A DNA stretch of 47,701 nucleotides from UBA1189 sp045660385. Its GTDB lineage: Bacteria; Bacteroidota; Bacteroidia; Bacteroidales; Bacteroidaceae. The stretch is from assembly GCA_045660385.1 (NCBI GenBank), contig JAZRDT010000092.1, positions 1-47,701 of the forward strand, written 5' to 3'. Below are positions 9,021-17,934 of the stretch, in pieces. The notes beneath the pieces were generated by a model. The model worked only from the letters and a program-made list of their open reading frames with translations, did not search any database and had not been told where the DNA came from. Each line of letters begins with the position of its first letter. The first letter of the stretch is position 1. The position numbers and the translations under genes were made by a program.

Positions 9021-10367
9021 ATGAAAAAGATATATAAGATAGCCTTATGGATGTGCCTCGCATGGACATGGGTATCGTGCGAGAAATATGAACCGGATCT
9101 CTTTGATGAAAGCGCCAATGGTGCCTATTTCGACTATGGATATGCTGCAGATTTTGACAAAACGCTGAACTTTGGTGAATACATTGTCGGTGATCCTGAT
9201 ACGGTGAGCATCACACTTAAAGTGAAACTCTTGGGTTATCTTGAGGGCGAATCCCGCACATTGGCAATCAAGACAAAGGAGATTGAAGGGTACGAGTTGG
9301 CCGATGTCAAGATTGACGAGGTGGTGTTCGCCAACAAGGAATATGAGCAAATGATCCAGGTCAAGGTGAAGCGTCCCGAGGTGGAGGATATGCTCTATGC
9401 CGTGTGTATATACCTGGATGGCAGTGGCGACTTAGGTACGGCTATAAGTGGTAAGGATGTAATAAACCTGTATGTAACTGAGTCGTACGATATGCCTTAT
9501 GTGTGGTTTAGTCATATGGAGACCTATCTAGGCGAATGGAGCAAGGCAAAGCATGTATTTTTAGCCAAGCATACGGGCGACAATCATTACTTTGAGAGTC
9601 TGTATGATAATGACCTTGGAATGCATGTGTTCGACTCGATTGTCAGTCTCAATGTAAGTGCTGTAAACACGTTGTTGGCCGAAGCTCCTGTTGAAGCGGT
9701 TGTAGTGGATCTTCCCATACTGAAGGAGACGGACTATCCCGCTTATGCAAAGCCCTACTTTTGGGATGAGTATAAGGAGTTGCTGGGTGTATATCGGGCT
9801 AATAAGTTCTGTCGCTTTACAACGATGTTGGGTGGTTCGAATACAAGGGATATCGTTGCTTTGTATGCTAGTGAAGAGGCCCGACTGAAGATGGAAGAGG
9901 AGGCTGAAGGTTTCCATAAGAGCGACGTGTTGGAAATGCTCAACGAATATTATCGCTATGCTGAACTGGGTATTGCCATTGCCGAGTTTAAGGAGTTGTA
10001 TTGGGTTGAAATGCAAAATAGCATGAATTATACGATGCGTATTCCCTTCTGGTGGGAGGACCCCTATGGACTAGGTACCGCAGCTATCGTGAAGAAGTAC
10101 TTCGGGGACTATAGCGACGATAAGTATCAGTTCATGCTCAAAACAATGATGAAGGAGGATGGAACAGAGAATTTCATTGCTGCCTCTATCCTGCCTTTCA
10201 TCTATGATAAGGATCAGAATTGCTATACGTGGGATCAGTCGTCCTTCGGTACTGCTCTTCTGGCAGGCGAGGCACGTCTCAAGGAGTGCTATCGTATTAT
10301 CAAGGCTGCTAATGACAAACGTCCCGGCTCAAGGAAGTTTGATATCCCCGAAGTTGTGTTAGATTAA
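9021..10367 (+). CDS. DUF4843 domain lipoprotein, SusCD accessory
   Basis: 448 residues with a short lipoprotein signal ending WTWVSC and mature start CEKYEPDLFDESANGAYF, which is typical of DUF4843 proteins. The first 160 residues form beta strands (VSITLKVKLLGYLEG, MIQVKVKRPE); the rest is helix-rich. Such proteins sit beside SusCD pairs and, in the related B. thetaiotaomicron complex as I recall it, form part of the extracellular assembly. Probable role: extra ligand-binding surface subunit. It is 42 bp after SusD and 20 bp before the PKD-like gene. Confidence 0.85.
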   Translation: MKKIYKIALWMCLAWTWVSCEKYEPDLFDESANGAYFDYGYAADFDKTLNFGEYIVGDPDTVSITLKVKLLGYLEGESRTLAIKTKEIEGYELADVKIDEVVFANKEYEQMIQVKVKRPEVEDMLYAVCIYLDGSGDLGTAISGKDVINLYVTESYDMPYVWFSHMETYLGEWSKAKHVFLAKHTGDNHYFESLYDNDLGMHVFDSIVSLNVSAVNTLLAEAPVEAVVVDLPILKETDYPAYAKPYFWDEYKELLGVYRANKFCRFTTMLGGSNTRDIVALYASEEARLKMEEEAEGFHKSDVLEMLNEYYRYAELGIAIAEFKELYWVEMQNSMNYTMRIPFWWEDPYGLGTAAIVKKYFGDYSDDKYQFMLKTMMKEDGTENFIAASILPFIYDKDQNCYTWDQSSFGTALLAGEARLKECYRIIKAANDKRPGSRKFDIPEVVLD

Positions 10368-10387
10368 TATCAATCGATAAAATACAG

Positions 10388-12112
10388 ATGAGTATGAAGA
10401 AAATAGCATATTCCCTGATCTCGATACTCCTGTTGGCGGCATGCTACGAGGACAAGGGAAACTACGACTATACGTTGGACTCTATGAATGAGATCCTTTC
10501 GGTATCTTTTTCTCCATCGGTGGTGATGACTGCCGAAGGTGAGGTTATTGAGGTGCAGCAAGCATTGGACGAGGCGAGCCGCAAGCGCCGCATAGAGGCT
10601 GTCGTGGAGCAGTCGTTGGCTACCGATCTCAATGACCTTGATTTCTATTGGTGCCGCACCTATGTTAATGAGCAGGGAAGAGGTGTCAGAGACACTCTGT
10701 ACACGAAAGGATATATGGAGTTTGACCTTCCGATAGGTAAGGCTATGTCGTACGATGTGTTCTTGCAGATCTATGACCGTAGCACCGACCTCTCGCACTA
10801 TGCCGAGTTTGCGGTGAAGACTCGTCCCGTGTTTAAAAACAGCCTTTTTGTAATACATGGTGATGAAGGCGAACGTAAGATAGGTAATATCGAGATTATC
10901 GGTAACGAAACAAAAATCTATACAGATGTGAAGTCTGTGACTCGAGACAACAATCATTATGAAAATGCTACAGGCTTCGGGTATACGACCTTTATGAATA
11001 TCCCCGATGACTTGACTCAGATTGGTGTTACTAATACTCTCACCGTCTATGGAAGTAACGGCGAAACAAAGTCATACAATCCTCATGGAATGAACGTAAA
11101 GTATACGGCAGAGCAGATGTTCAAACCAGGTGGTGCCGAATTCCTTTATCGTCAAACAGTTCAGACGGGAGACCCATCGAACTATACGCAATATAAGGTG
11201 GTGCTCACGGAAAACGGTGATGTGTATGTTGGTAACTATGTGCATGCACTCTACCAACCGGGTTTGGGATGTGTAGGTAATGCTGACCATCAAACGGACT
11301 ATCAGATTACAGCAGCTACCATTACCCACAATCGCTTCTTGTTGTGGGATTCCAAGCATGCTCGCTTCCTCTATGCTGCGAAGCAGGATGCAGGGTTTGC
11401 TATGGATGAGGGCAATTCGATAAAGTCAAGCTACATGTCGATGAATCCGCTCCTGGATGCGAATGTTCAGTTGCAGGGATTGCAGAAGTCGCCAGCCGAT
11501 ATGACTGCCGTTATGGGCTACATCAACTATCGTGACAATTACGAACAGCAGAACGCTTATTTTATCTTCAAGGATGAGGCTTCGGGCGAATACTATCGTT
11601 ATGAACTCCTAAAACTCGATATTGGTGATGGCAGTAAGGCCAACCAACGTCGTGACCTCGAAAGTGAGAAGGAAAAACTTGCGGCATACAACATTATCGG
11701 TGAGAAGAAACTCGTGGGGCTTACTCCTACCTATATGTCAACCGTCATCTATAACTCATGGTTCACCACTTCAAATCTATTTTTTGCTGAGGGTAGTACC
11801 GTGTATCGATACAATGTATCAAACGGCGATAAGTATGTCGTCTACGAGGCTCCTGAGGGTTATGAGGTAACAAAGATGAAGTTCCGCACCGAGGAAAACT
11901 CTTCGTTCAGCGCTGACCTCGGCTTATATCTCGATATCGTGTTGTTCGATGGAGAGCATGGTGCTATTGCAGAGATTAAGTTTACTACCGCAGCTGATGT
12001 CGACACCGACTATGGCACCCTTTTCTACGACAAGGATGACAAGGGCAATTTGTGGGGAGAAATCAAGGATATACAATTCGTGAACGACTACATATATAAA
12101 ATGGTATATTAA
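10388..12112 (+). CDS. PKD-like family surface lipoprotein, SusCD accessory
   Basis: 574 residues; lipobox LLLAAC followed by CYEDKGNYDYT, the signature of the Bacteroidetes PKD-like family (PKD_6). Two N-terminal Ig/PKD-type beta domains (about 25-160) precede a large domain with many aromatic beta strands (about 165-574). It is the fourth member of the SusC-SusD-DUF4843-PKD set. Likely a surface-exposed ligand-binding component of the importer; the function is inferred from the gene set. The stop is 2 bp before the next ATG, pointing to tight co-expression. Confidence 0.85.
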   Translation: MSMKKIAYSLISILLLAACYEDKGNYDYTLDSMNEILSVSFSPSVVMTAEGEVIEVQQALDEASRKRRIEAVVEQSLATDLNDLDFYWCRTYVNEQGRGVRDTLYTKGYMEFDLPIGKAMSYDVFLQIYDRSTDLSHYAEFAVKTRPVFKNSLFVIHGDEGERKIGNIEIIGNETKIYTDVKSVTRDNNHYENATGFGYTTFMNIPDDLTQIGVTNTLTVYGSNGETKSYNPHGMNVKYTAEQMFKPGGAEFLYRQTVQTGDPSNYTQYKVVLTENGDVYVGNYVHALYQPGLGCVGNADHQTDYQITAATITHNRFLLWDSKHARFLYAAKQDAGFAMDEGNSIKSSYMSMNPLLDANVQLQGLQKSPADMTAVMGYINYRDNYEQQNAYFIFKDEASGEYYRYELLKLDIGDGSKANQRRDLESEKEKLAAYNIIGEKKLVGLTPTYMSTVIYNSWFTTSNLFFAEGSTVYRYNVSNGDKYVVYEAPEGYEVTKMKFRTEENSSFSADLGLYLDIVLFDGEHGAIAEIKFTTAADVDTDYGTLFYDKDDKGNLWGEIKDIQFVNDYIYKMVY

Positions 12113-12114
12113 GA

Positions 12115-13224
12115 ATGGGATATATGAAAAAGTCAATATTACTTGTGCTACTGATCGTGTGCAGTGCGATGGCAACAACTTTACAAGCTGATGATATCAT
12201 CGTAAAGGGACAGATTGAAGGTATAAAGAAAGGTCGCTTATTCCTCATTGCACGCACGTCGGAGGAGAATGTCGATACACTGGGTTTCTGCGACTTTAAA
12301 CGTGGAAAGTTTGCATTGAAGGCTACTGCAGCTGAACCCATGGTGGCTCAACTCATGGTGGAGGGTTTCTCGGGAGGTTTCATGCTTTTTGCTGAGCCGG
12401 CGGTGACCTACCAGGCATATTTGAGTGAAGGTGATGACTTCTACATTAAAGGTGGAAGTCTCAATGATAGTTATACAAATCATATGCGTGTGGTAGATTC
12501 TCTGAACCTGGTAATATCAGCTCTGCAGGAACGCTACGATGCGATGCGTGTAGCAAAGAAATTGCGTAGTGCAAGCCAGATAAATGACTCCCTACAACGC
12601 GAGCAAAGCAAGCTTAGAGAATTCACCACAACTTTCTTGGCTAATAATGATAATCTTATCATGGCCTATACTGTGTTCTCAAATATTGAGATGCGTGATG
12701 CTAACTTAGGTGAAACACGTAGACTGTACAATACTTTGGGTAGGGGTGCCAAAGCTACACAATATGGCCGTATGATAGAGGAACGGATTGTGCGTATGGC
12801 CCGAACCGAAGGAGGTGCCAAAGCTCCTGATTTTACGTTGCCTGACTTGCAGGGCAACATGATCACAATGAGTTCCGTAAAGGGAAAGATAAAGATCCTC
12901 GATTTCTGGGCAAGCTGGTGTGGTCCGTGTCGTCTCAATAACCCCACGCTATGCAGACTCTACGATGAGTTTCATTCTAAAGGGTTGGAGATCATAGGTA
13001 TATCGCTCGATACCAATAAGGCTGCATGGGAAAAGGCAATCGAAAAGGACGGACTCAGTTGGGTCAACGTGTCATCGCTCAAGGGATGGAAGTGTGAGAT
13101 TGTGCCTCTTTACAGTGTGAAGGGAATTCCTGCAGTATTCATCCTCGACGAGAACAACAATATCATAGCCACAGGGCTAAAGGGTGAGCAGCTTGAGGCA
13201 TTCATAAGAGAAAGACTGAAATAA
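12115..13224 (+). CDS. TlpA-like thiol-disulfide oxidoreductase, DUF4369 plus thioredoxin fold (paralogue 1)
   Basis: 369 residues. Signal peptide (LLVLLIVCSAMATTLQA), N-terminal DUF4369-like beta domain (about 25-125), helical linker, and an AhpC/TlpA thioredoxin domain (about 235-369) starting APDFTLPDLQGN. Active site FWASWCGPC near residues 265-272; cis-Pro loop VKGIPAVF. Acts in the periplasm or on the surface to reduce disulfides. ATG at 12124 (MKKSILL) is an alternative start. It is tightly coupled to the PKD-like gene, which ties disulfide chemistry to the SusCD importer. Confidence 0.88.
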   Translation: MGYMKKSILLVLLIVCSAMATTLQADDIIVKGQIEGIKKGRLFLIARTSEENVDTLGFCDFKRGKFALKATAAEPMVAQLMVEGFSGGFMLFAEPAVTYQAYLSEGDDFYIKGGSLNDSYTNHMRVVDSLNLVISALQERYDAMRVAKKLRSASQINDSLQREQSKLREFTTTFLANNDNLIMAYTVFSNIEMRDANLGETRRLYNTLGRGAKATQYGRMIEERIVRMARTEGGAKAPDFTLPDLQGNMITMSSVKGKIKILDFWASWCGPCRLNNPTLCRLYDEFHSKGLEIIGISLDTNKAAWEKAIEKDGLSWVNVSSLKGWKCEIVPLYSVKGIPAVFILDENNNIIATGLKGEQLEAFIRERLK

Positions 13225-13254
13225 GTAAGAATATCGTAATCATTTAGATACATT

Positions 13255-14403
13255 ATGAAAAAACTATTCACATTGGCACTATTGGCCATTGCCACATTGG
13301 CGGTAGCGCAAGAGAAAAGATTCGTTATTAGAGGCGAAATGAGTAGTACCAAGTTCTGCTATAGCGACGATACGGTCAGCATGGTGACCCTCGAGCAGCT
13401 TGTCGACGGGCAACCGGTAGCGGTAGCTACCTCGCCTGTGAAGGAGGGTAAGTTTGTGCTCCAAGGTGTTGCACCCGAAGTGCTTGGGCTCTACAACATC
13501 ACCGGCTTCGACAATGGTAGCATACAAGTGTTTATCGAAGAAGGCGAAATAACCGTAGGCCCCTTCGATGCAGCATACCCCGTAAGTGCCAAAGTTGGGG
13601 GCACTGTAAGTAATGATATCTATCAAGCATACTTGGATTTAAATTCTAGATGCATTAAGGAGAGCAAGGAACGCATGAAGGCGGCACAAGCAAACATTCC
13701 CGAAGCTATAAAAGGTGATATGGCAGCTGAGATGGAATACACATCCCCCACGTTCTATGTTAACAATATACATTTCAAGGTGGCATTCATGGACTTCATC
13801 TACAATCACCTTGATTCGCCTGTGACACTTTATATCATAAAGTTCTCAATGGTGCCTACATTTACAACCGATGTGATACAGACCTTCTTGGATGCTGTTC
13901 CACATAAGTTGCATCATCTTCCTATTTATAAGGAACTTGTCAACGAGGTGCGTGCAGCCAACTTGAAAGTCGGAGCAGAGGCTCCAGATATCAGCGGTCT
14001 CACCCCTGAAGGTGAGGAGGTTACACTGTCGGACTTTAGGGACAAGTACGTCTTTATTGATTTCTGGGCTAGTTGGTGTGCTCCTTGCCGTCGTGAGATA
14101 CCTTACCTGAAGGAGGCTTTGGCATACTCTGACAATAGCGATGATCTGGTTGTATTGAGTTACTCGATTGACAGCAAACGTCCTGATTGGATAAACTGCA
14201 TAGAAAAGAACGAACTGGCACACAAGAACTGGATACACATATCGACTTTGAAAGGATGGAACAGCGAAGGTGTCAAACTCTTTAGCATCAAGGGCATACC
14301 ATTTACTGCGCTTATTGATCCCGAAGGCAATGCTGTTGCCTTCAATCTCCGAGGCGAAGAGATGGTAAAGAAGTTAAAGAACGTCGTAGATGAGGGAAAA
14401 TAA
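13255..14403 (+). CDS. TlpA-like thiol-disulfide oxidoreductase (paralogue 2)
   Basis: 382 residues with the same architecture as its upstream neighbour: signal peptide (FTLALLAIATLAVAQ), DUF4369-like domain (about 20-125), helical middle, thioredoxin domain from about 240 (APDISGLTPEGEEVTLSDF). Active site FWASWCAPC at about 270-278; cis-Pro loop IKGIPFTALID. The shared 'STLKGWNSEG/SLKGWKCEI' stretch shows that paralogues 1 and 2 are recent relatives. Expected to be a periplasmic reductase acting on proteins or imported peptides. Confidence 0.88.
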   Translation: MKKLFTLALLAIATLAVAQEKRFVIRGEMSSTKFCYSDDTVSMVTLEQLVDGQPVAVATSPVKEGKFVLQGVAPEVLGLYNITGFDNGSIQVFIEEGEITVGPFDAAYPVSAKVGGTVSNDIYQAYLDLNSRCIKESKERMKAAQANIPEAIKGDMAAEMEYTSPTFYVNNIHFKVAFMDFIYNHLDSPVTLYIIKFSMVPTFTTDVIQTFLDAVPHKLHHLPIYKELVNEVRAANLKVGAEAPDISGLTPEGEEVTLSDFRDKYVFIDFWASWCAPCRREIPYLKEALAYSDNSDDLVVLSYSIDSKRPDWINCIEKNELAHKNWIHISTLKGWNSEGVKLFSIKGIPFTALIDPEGNAVAFNLRGEEMVKKLKNVVDEGK

Positions 14404-14436
14404 AATTTATTTATCAGACATAAACATAGATATAGT

Positions 14437-15612
14437 ATGCGTAACAAGATATTATCAATCATAGCTTTGGCCAGCTGTATGGCAGTTAGCGCACAAGAAA
14501 CTTGTTTTATTAAAGGGTATATAGCCGACAATCAGTTGGCTGATGGAAAGGTTTTGAAGAAGGTCTATTTGAACTGTACCGATGAATTTGGTCAAGTGCA
14601 AACTGTGGCCAGCGCTAAGGTTAAGAAGGGAAGCTATGCTTTTAAGTGCGAACTTAATCAAGGTGACCCCGTGATGCAGTACACCATCACCGGTTTTAGT
14701 GAAGGAGAAGGCATCACGCTTTTTGTCGAACCGGGAGAGATTCTGGTGAACACCTCTTCGGCCACTCAACTCGAGCTGAGTACGGTGAGCGGTACGGTCA
14801 CTAACGATGCCTATGCCGCATACAAGGCCATTGCTCAGCATGGAGAAGCTGAAGTAGCCCGCCAAATCGATGAACTGAAGGCCCTTAACGGTGCAGCATG
14901 GCTTGAGAGTGCTGAAGGCAAGCGTGAGGTAAAGCGCATCAGAGCCAAAGAAACCATCAAGGTTGAGGCCGAGAACATACGCTTTCTTATCGAGCACAAC
15001 GCATCGCCCATGACCCCTTGGGCCATTGAGCACACGTTGTTCTCCAAACTCTCTGCAGCCTATGCGGAGCAGATGACCAAGACCATCGATGTATCGTTGC
15101 GTACTCACCCCTACTATTATTCGCTTCGCAACACGATGCTTGCCAGCACGCTGAAAGCCGGCACTGAGGCTCCTGATATTACCCTCCCTTTGGTCAGTGG
15201 TGAAGTGAAGCATCTGACCGACTATCGTGGCAAGCATGTGATACTCAGCTATTGGACCGATGCCGAAAAAGCTACCGAGATGTTTGCCGAGCTCGAAAAC
15301 GTGTACAAGGCCACCAAAGAGCAACGCGATGAGTATGTTATTATCAGCATTTCATTAGCGGATGATGTTGCTGAATGGAAGAAAACGGTGAAGGCACTTG
15401 GCTACGACCGAGAAGGTTGGTTGCATGCTTGTGATGGTGCAGGCATCGGTTCTCCCGCGGCAAAGCGTTTTGGCGTAGAGAATACACCCAAGATTATTCT
15501 TGTAGAGCCCGAAGGACATGCAGTATCACTCGACATGGAAATTGACGAGATGCTCTTGCGTATCGAGCAGATCCTCTCGGGTGACCTCTACTATCTGGAT
15601 ATGGAGAAATAA
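14437..15612 (+). CDS. TlpA-like protein with degenerate thioredoxin active site (paralogue 3)
   Basis: 391 residues with signal peptide (IIALASCMAVSAQ), DUF4369-like domain (about 22-130) and a thioredoxin-fold domain from about 240 (APDITLPLVSGEVKHLTDYRGK). Where its siblings read FWASWCxPC, this one reads SYWTDAEKA (about 269-277), so both redox cysteines are gone, while the cis-Pro loop (VENTPKIILV) remains. It therefore cannot do thiol exchange in the usual way and may be a binding or scaffold subunit. Last gene of the operon; terminator 28 bp downstream. Confidence 0.85.
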   Translation: MRNKILSIIALASCMAVSAQETCFIKGYIADNQLADGKVLKKVYLNCTDEFGQVQTVASAKVKKGSYAFKCELNQGDPVMQYTITGFSEGEGITLFVEPGEILVNTSSATQLELSTVSGTVTNDAYAAYKAIAQHGEAEVARQIDELKALNGAAWLESAEGKREVKRIRAKETIKVEAENIRFLIEHNASPMTPWAIEHTLFSKLSAAYAEQMTKTIDVSLRTHPYYYSLRNTMLASTLKAGTEAPDITLPLVSGEVKHLTDYRGKHVILSYWTDAEKATEMFAELENVYKATKEQRDEYVIISISLADDVAEWKKTVKALGYDREGWLHACDGAGIGSPAAKRFGVENTPKIILVEPEGHAVSLDMEIDEMLLRIEQILSGDLYYLDMEK

Positions 15613-15640
15613 GATGTCAGTCATTCAAATGGTGACAAAG

Positions 15641-15672
15641 AATAAAGGAGAGCTTCGAAGCTCTCCTTTATT
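15641..15672. terminator. Perfect 32-bp palindrome, bidirectional terminator
   Basis: AATAAAGGAGAGCTTC is followed directly by its exact reverse complement. On the plus strand CTTTTTTAT follows. It ends the SusCD/TlpA operon and, from the other side, may end transcripts of the gene stopping at 15691. Confidence 0.9.
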
Positions 15673-15690
15673 CTTTTTTATAAGTAAATA

Positions 15691-17289
15691 TTACTTAATG
15701 ATCGTTTTCTTGCCATTTACAATGTAAAGACCTGCGTTTGTAATCTTTTCTACACGGCGACCAAGGATGTCGTAAATTACTTGATTACCAGTTTCTGCGT
15801 TAATCTTATCAATATTATTGCCAGAAGCGATAACCCAAGAATAGGTGCCAGAACATGTCTTGTTCTTTGCGTGCCATGTTGTGGCGGGGTAACCCCATTC
15901 GTCGATACCCTCTTCAGCAGCATGGTCAACAACGATGCTCGACAAATCCAAAATATAGGTTCCATCGGCTGTAATAGGAGTAGAAGTATACTCAGTTCCT
16001 GTCCATGTAGCGTTTACTAGATATTCCAACTTGTCACTTATACTTGTAGTATAATCTGGGTTATGAGTCAGCGTGTATACTTGTTCGCCGCATGTTAGTG
16101 TAATCTCGCGTGAAATCTGTTGCCAGTTCTCGTCATAGGAGAGTTGTATGGGTTGATTAAATCGGATGACGATTTTCTCAAGCTGGTCAACAGTACCTAC
16201 TTCGGGAGTAACGCTTGTTACCTGCAACGGGGTGATGGTGAATGTGAACAGAGTGATATTCAACATACGCTCCTCGTTTTGTACGCCATCCATGGTGAAT
16301 GAGCCAGCAGGGATATGGAACAGATAATCACCATCCTCAGTGAACTGCTGATTGAATGATACGGTTATCTTGTTGTTGGCCAATGTAGCGGTTCCCTCAG
16401 CTTCACCACCACCTGGGAGATACAATGTGAACTTATCGGTAAGAAGCTTAACCTCTTTTACATTATTGAAGGTAATCTCGAAATCACCGATTTCCTTTAC
16501 TCTGTCGCCATCTTTATAGTTGGTGCTGAATGAGGGGTTATAATCAACAACGCTAAAAGCCAATGAACGGTATTCGCTGATACCAGCAGCGCTTACGAAT
16601 ACTCCCTGGTAAAGGTCGAGGTTGTACTGACCCGGTGTGGTGATGGGGGTTCCCAACTGCAGGGTTACTGTCTTTTTGTCCTCACCGATAACAGCATTGG
16701 TTACAGCTGAAACAGGAGACCAATAGTAGTCTACTACTGAAAGACCAGACGAAGGCATCTTGACTTCGGTGATTTCTTGAGCAAATGTCAAAACAATGCT
16801 CTCCAACTTGTTGGTTGTAGCAGGAGAATATCCCTCAATAGGGAAGGTACCGACTACAGTGAACGAATAGGTGGTCTCGGGGAACTTGTCGCCATCGACG
16901 CTCTTAATCACACCAGCAGGAATGGTATAGGTGTACTTACCTGGAGTCTCGATGTATTGGTCTCTCATCTCAGGACCATCCTTGCCCTCGAACTCCTTCT
17001 GCTCGAAGTAGAATACGGCGCTATAGGCATCATACTCGTCAACGATACCACGAGTAACCTTTATCACCTCTTTGGTCTCATCGTTTACCACCTCGAAGCC
17101 ACCTTCGGGCATGGTCACTGTAATCTCCTTGGCAAATCGGAGACGGATGTTGTATACGATGGTCTCAAGTTTATCGTTGCTAGGGTATACTTCGGGAGAG
17201 TTGAAATCCTTAGCCTCGTCCTTAGCCATTGCTGTTCCCAACAAGCAGAACAGCGACATGAAAAAAAGTGTAAATTTTTTCATAAGCAT
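15691..17289 (-). CDS. Secreted Ig-like repeat protein with a 'GLYIVNGKK' C-terminal tail
   Basis: 532 residues. Signal peptide LFFMSLFCLLGTAMA. The body holds four related beta domains of about 100-120 residues, each opening with a 'KLETIVYNIRLRFAKEI' / 'KLESIVLTFAQEI' / 'VKEIGDFEITFNNV' / 'QLEKIVIRFNQPI' strand and closing with a 'PGKYTYTIPAG' / 'PGQYNLDLYQG' / 'DGDYLFHIPAG' turn. The tail IYDILGRRVEKITNAG then LYIVNGKK is a short form of the sorting-type tail common in Prevotella. No enzyme motif; likely a surface or matrix protein. ATG at 17283 is an alternative start. Probably co-transcribed with the gene at 17336. Confidence 0.8.
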   Translation of the reverse strand: MLMKKFTLFFMSLFCLLGTAMAKDEAKDFNSPEVYPSNDKLETIVYNIRLRFAKEITVTMPEGGFEVVNDETKEVIKVTRGIVDEYDAYSAVFYFEQKEFEGKDGPEMRDQYIETPGKYTYTIPAGVIKSVDGDKFPETTYSFTVVGTFPIEGYSPATTNKLESIVLTFAQEITEVKMPSSGLSVVDYYWSPVSAVTNAVIGEDKKTVTLQLGTPITTPGQYNLDLYQGVFVSAAGISEYRSLAFSVVDYNPSFSTNYKDGDRVKEIGDFEITFNNVKEVKLLTDKFTLYLPGGGEAEGTATLANNKITVSFNQQFTEDGDYLFHIPAGSFTMDGVQNEERMLNITLFTFTITPLQVTSVTPEVGTVDQLEKIVIRFNQPIQLSYDENWQQISREITLTCGEQVYTLTHNPDYTTSISDKLEYLVNATWTGTEYTSTPITADGTYILDLSSIVVDHAAEEGIDEWGYPATTWHAKNKTCSGTYSWVIASGNNIDKINAETGNQVIYDILGRRVEKITNAGLYIVNGKKTIIK

Positions 17290-17335
17290 AAATCCTTTTT
17301 TTTTATGAATAATTATTTAGTTGTGAATCTCTCTA

Positions 17336-17812
17336 TCACTGTTTCTTGTTGCTTGTCGGCATGGGAATCTTGAAAGCAACGTCGGTAGGGGGCATGCAGC
17401 TCTCGTCGTCGCAAGCACCATACTGGAAATATCCGCTTACTTTATAGTCGGGCTTTTCGATAATGAATTGTTGCACGAAGGTTACCATCTCTTCAAAGTA
17501 TCGAACCTCCATGCCAAACATCTCATCGAACTTTGCTATTTCCTTGCCCTCGAATGCGAGTTTGCCCTTCGGATGTGCCCCCTCCATATTTTCTATCACG
17601 AGGATGGCTGCGGTGGGGCCATCTTCCAACTCGGTAGAGTACACATGCCATCCTTTATCGATTGTTGCTGCTATGCGCAATTCTCCAACACTGTCATTGA
17701 GTATTGTCCATGATGTCTTACACTTGACGGGTTCGGGCATTTGGGCAAACATCATTATAGTCATACAAAGCATTGTTAATGCTACGCTTATTCGCATTGC
17801 AATTGGTCTCAT
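17336..17812 (-). CDS. Solitary DsbD alpha (N-terminal) domain protein
   Basis: 158 residues with a signal peptide (LTMLCMTIMMFAQ). The mature part matches the immunoglobulin-like N-terminal domain of the thiol:disulfide transporter DsbD: a WHVYST strand and a C-terminal YGACDDESCMPPTDVAF with the CX4C pair found in Bacteroidetes versions. In full DsbD this domain passes electrons from the membrane domain to periplasmic partners. Here the membrane and C-terminal thioredoxin domains are missing, so it needs a separate CcdA/DsbD-type donor. It lies near three TlpA paralogues, which could be partners (inference). Confidence 0.8.
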   Translation of the reverse strand: MRPIAMRISVALTMLCMTIMMFAQMPEPVKCKTSWTILNDSVGELRIAATIDKGWHVYSTELEDGPTAAILVIENMEGAHPKGKLAFEGKEIAKFDEMFGMEVRYFEEMVTFVQQFIIEKPDYKVSGYFQYGACDDESCMPPTDVAFKIPMPTSNKKQ

Positions 17813-17838
17813 AATTTTCTTGAATAGTTATTTTGCGA

Positions 17839-17870
17839 CAAATTTACCTATAATCTTACATTCATGCAAA
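17839..17870 (-). promoter_or_regulatory. Promoter of the DsbD-alpha gene
   Basis: Minus strand TTTG (17870-17867), 20 bp, then TAAATTTG (17846-17839), 27 bp before the ATG at 17812. A divergent -7 box for nfo lies just beyond it. Confidence 0.6.
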
Positions 17871-17878
17871 TTATTTTG

Positions 17879-17886
17879 TACCTTTG
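17879..17886 (+). promoter_or_regulatory. -7 box of nfo
   Basis: TACCTTTG fits TAnnTTTG, 48 bp before the nfo start. No clear TTTG sits at the -33 distance. Confidence 0.5.
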
Positions 17887-17934
17887 GACTTTGTAAATAA
17901 TGATAGTGTAAAAATAGAAAGGAGATTATAGGAT

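Noticed and set aside
14455..15324. Open frame of 289 codons opposite the third TlpA gene
   Set aside because: Shadow of the plus-strand gene, which has a signal peptide and a family fold.
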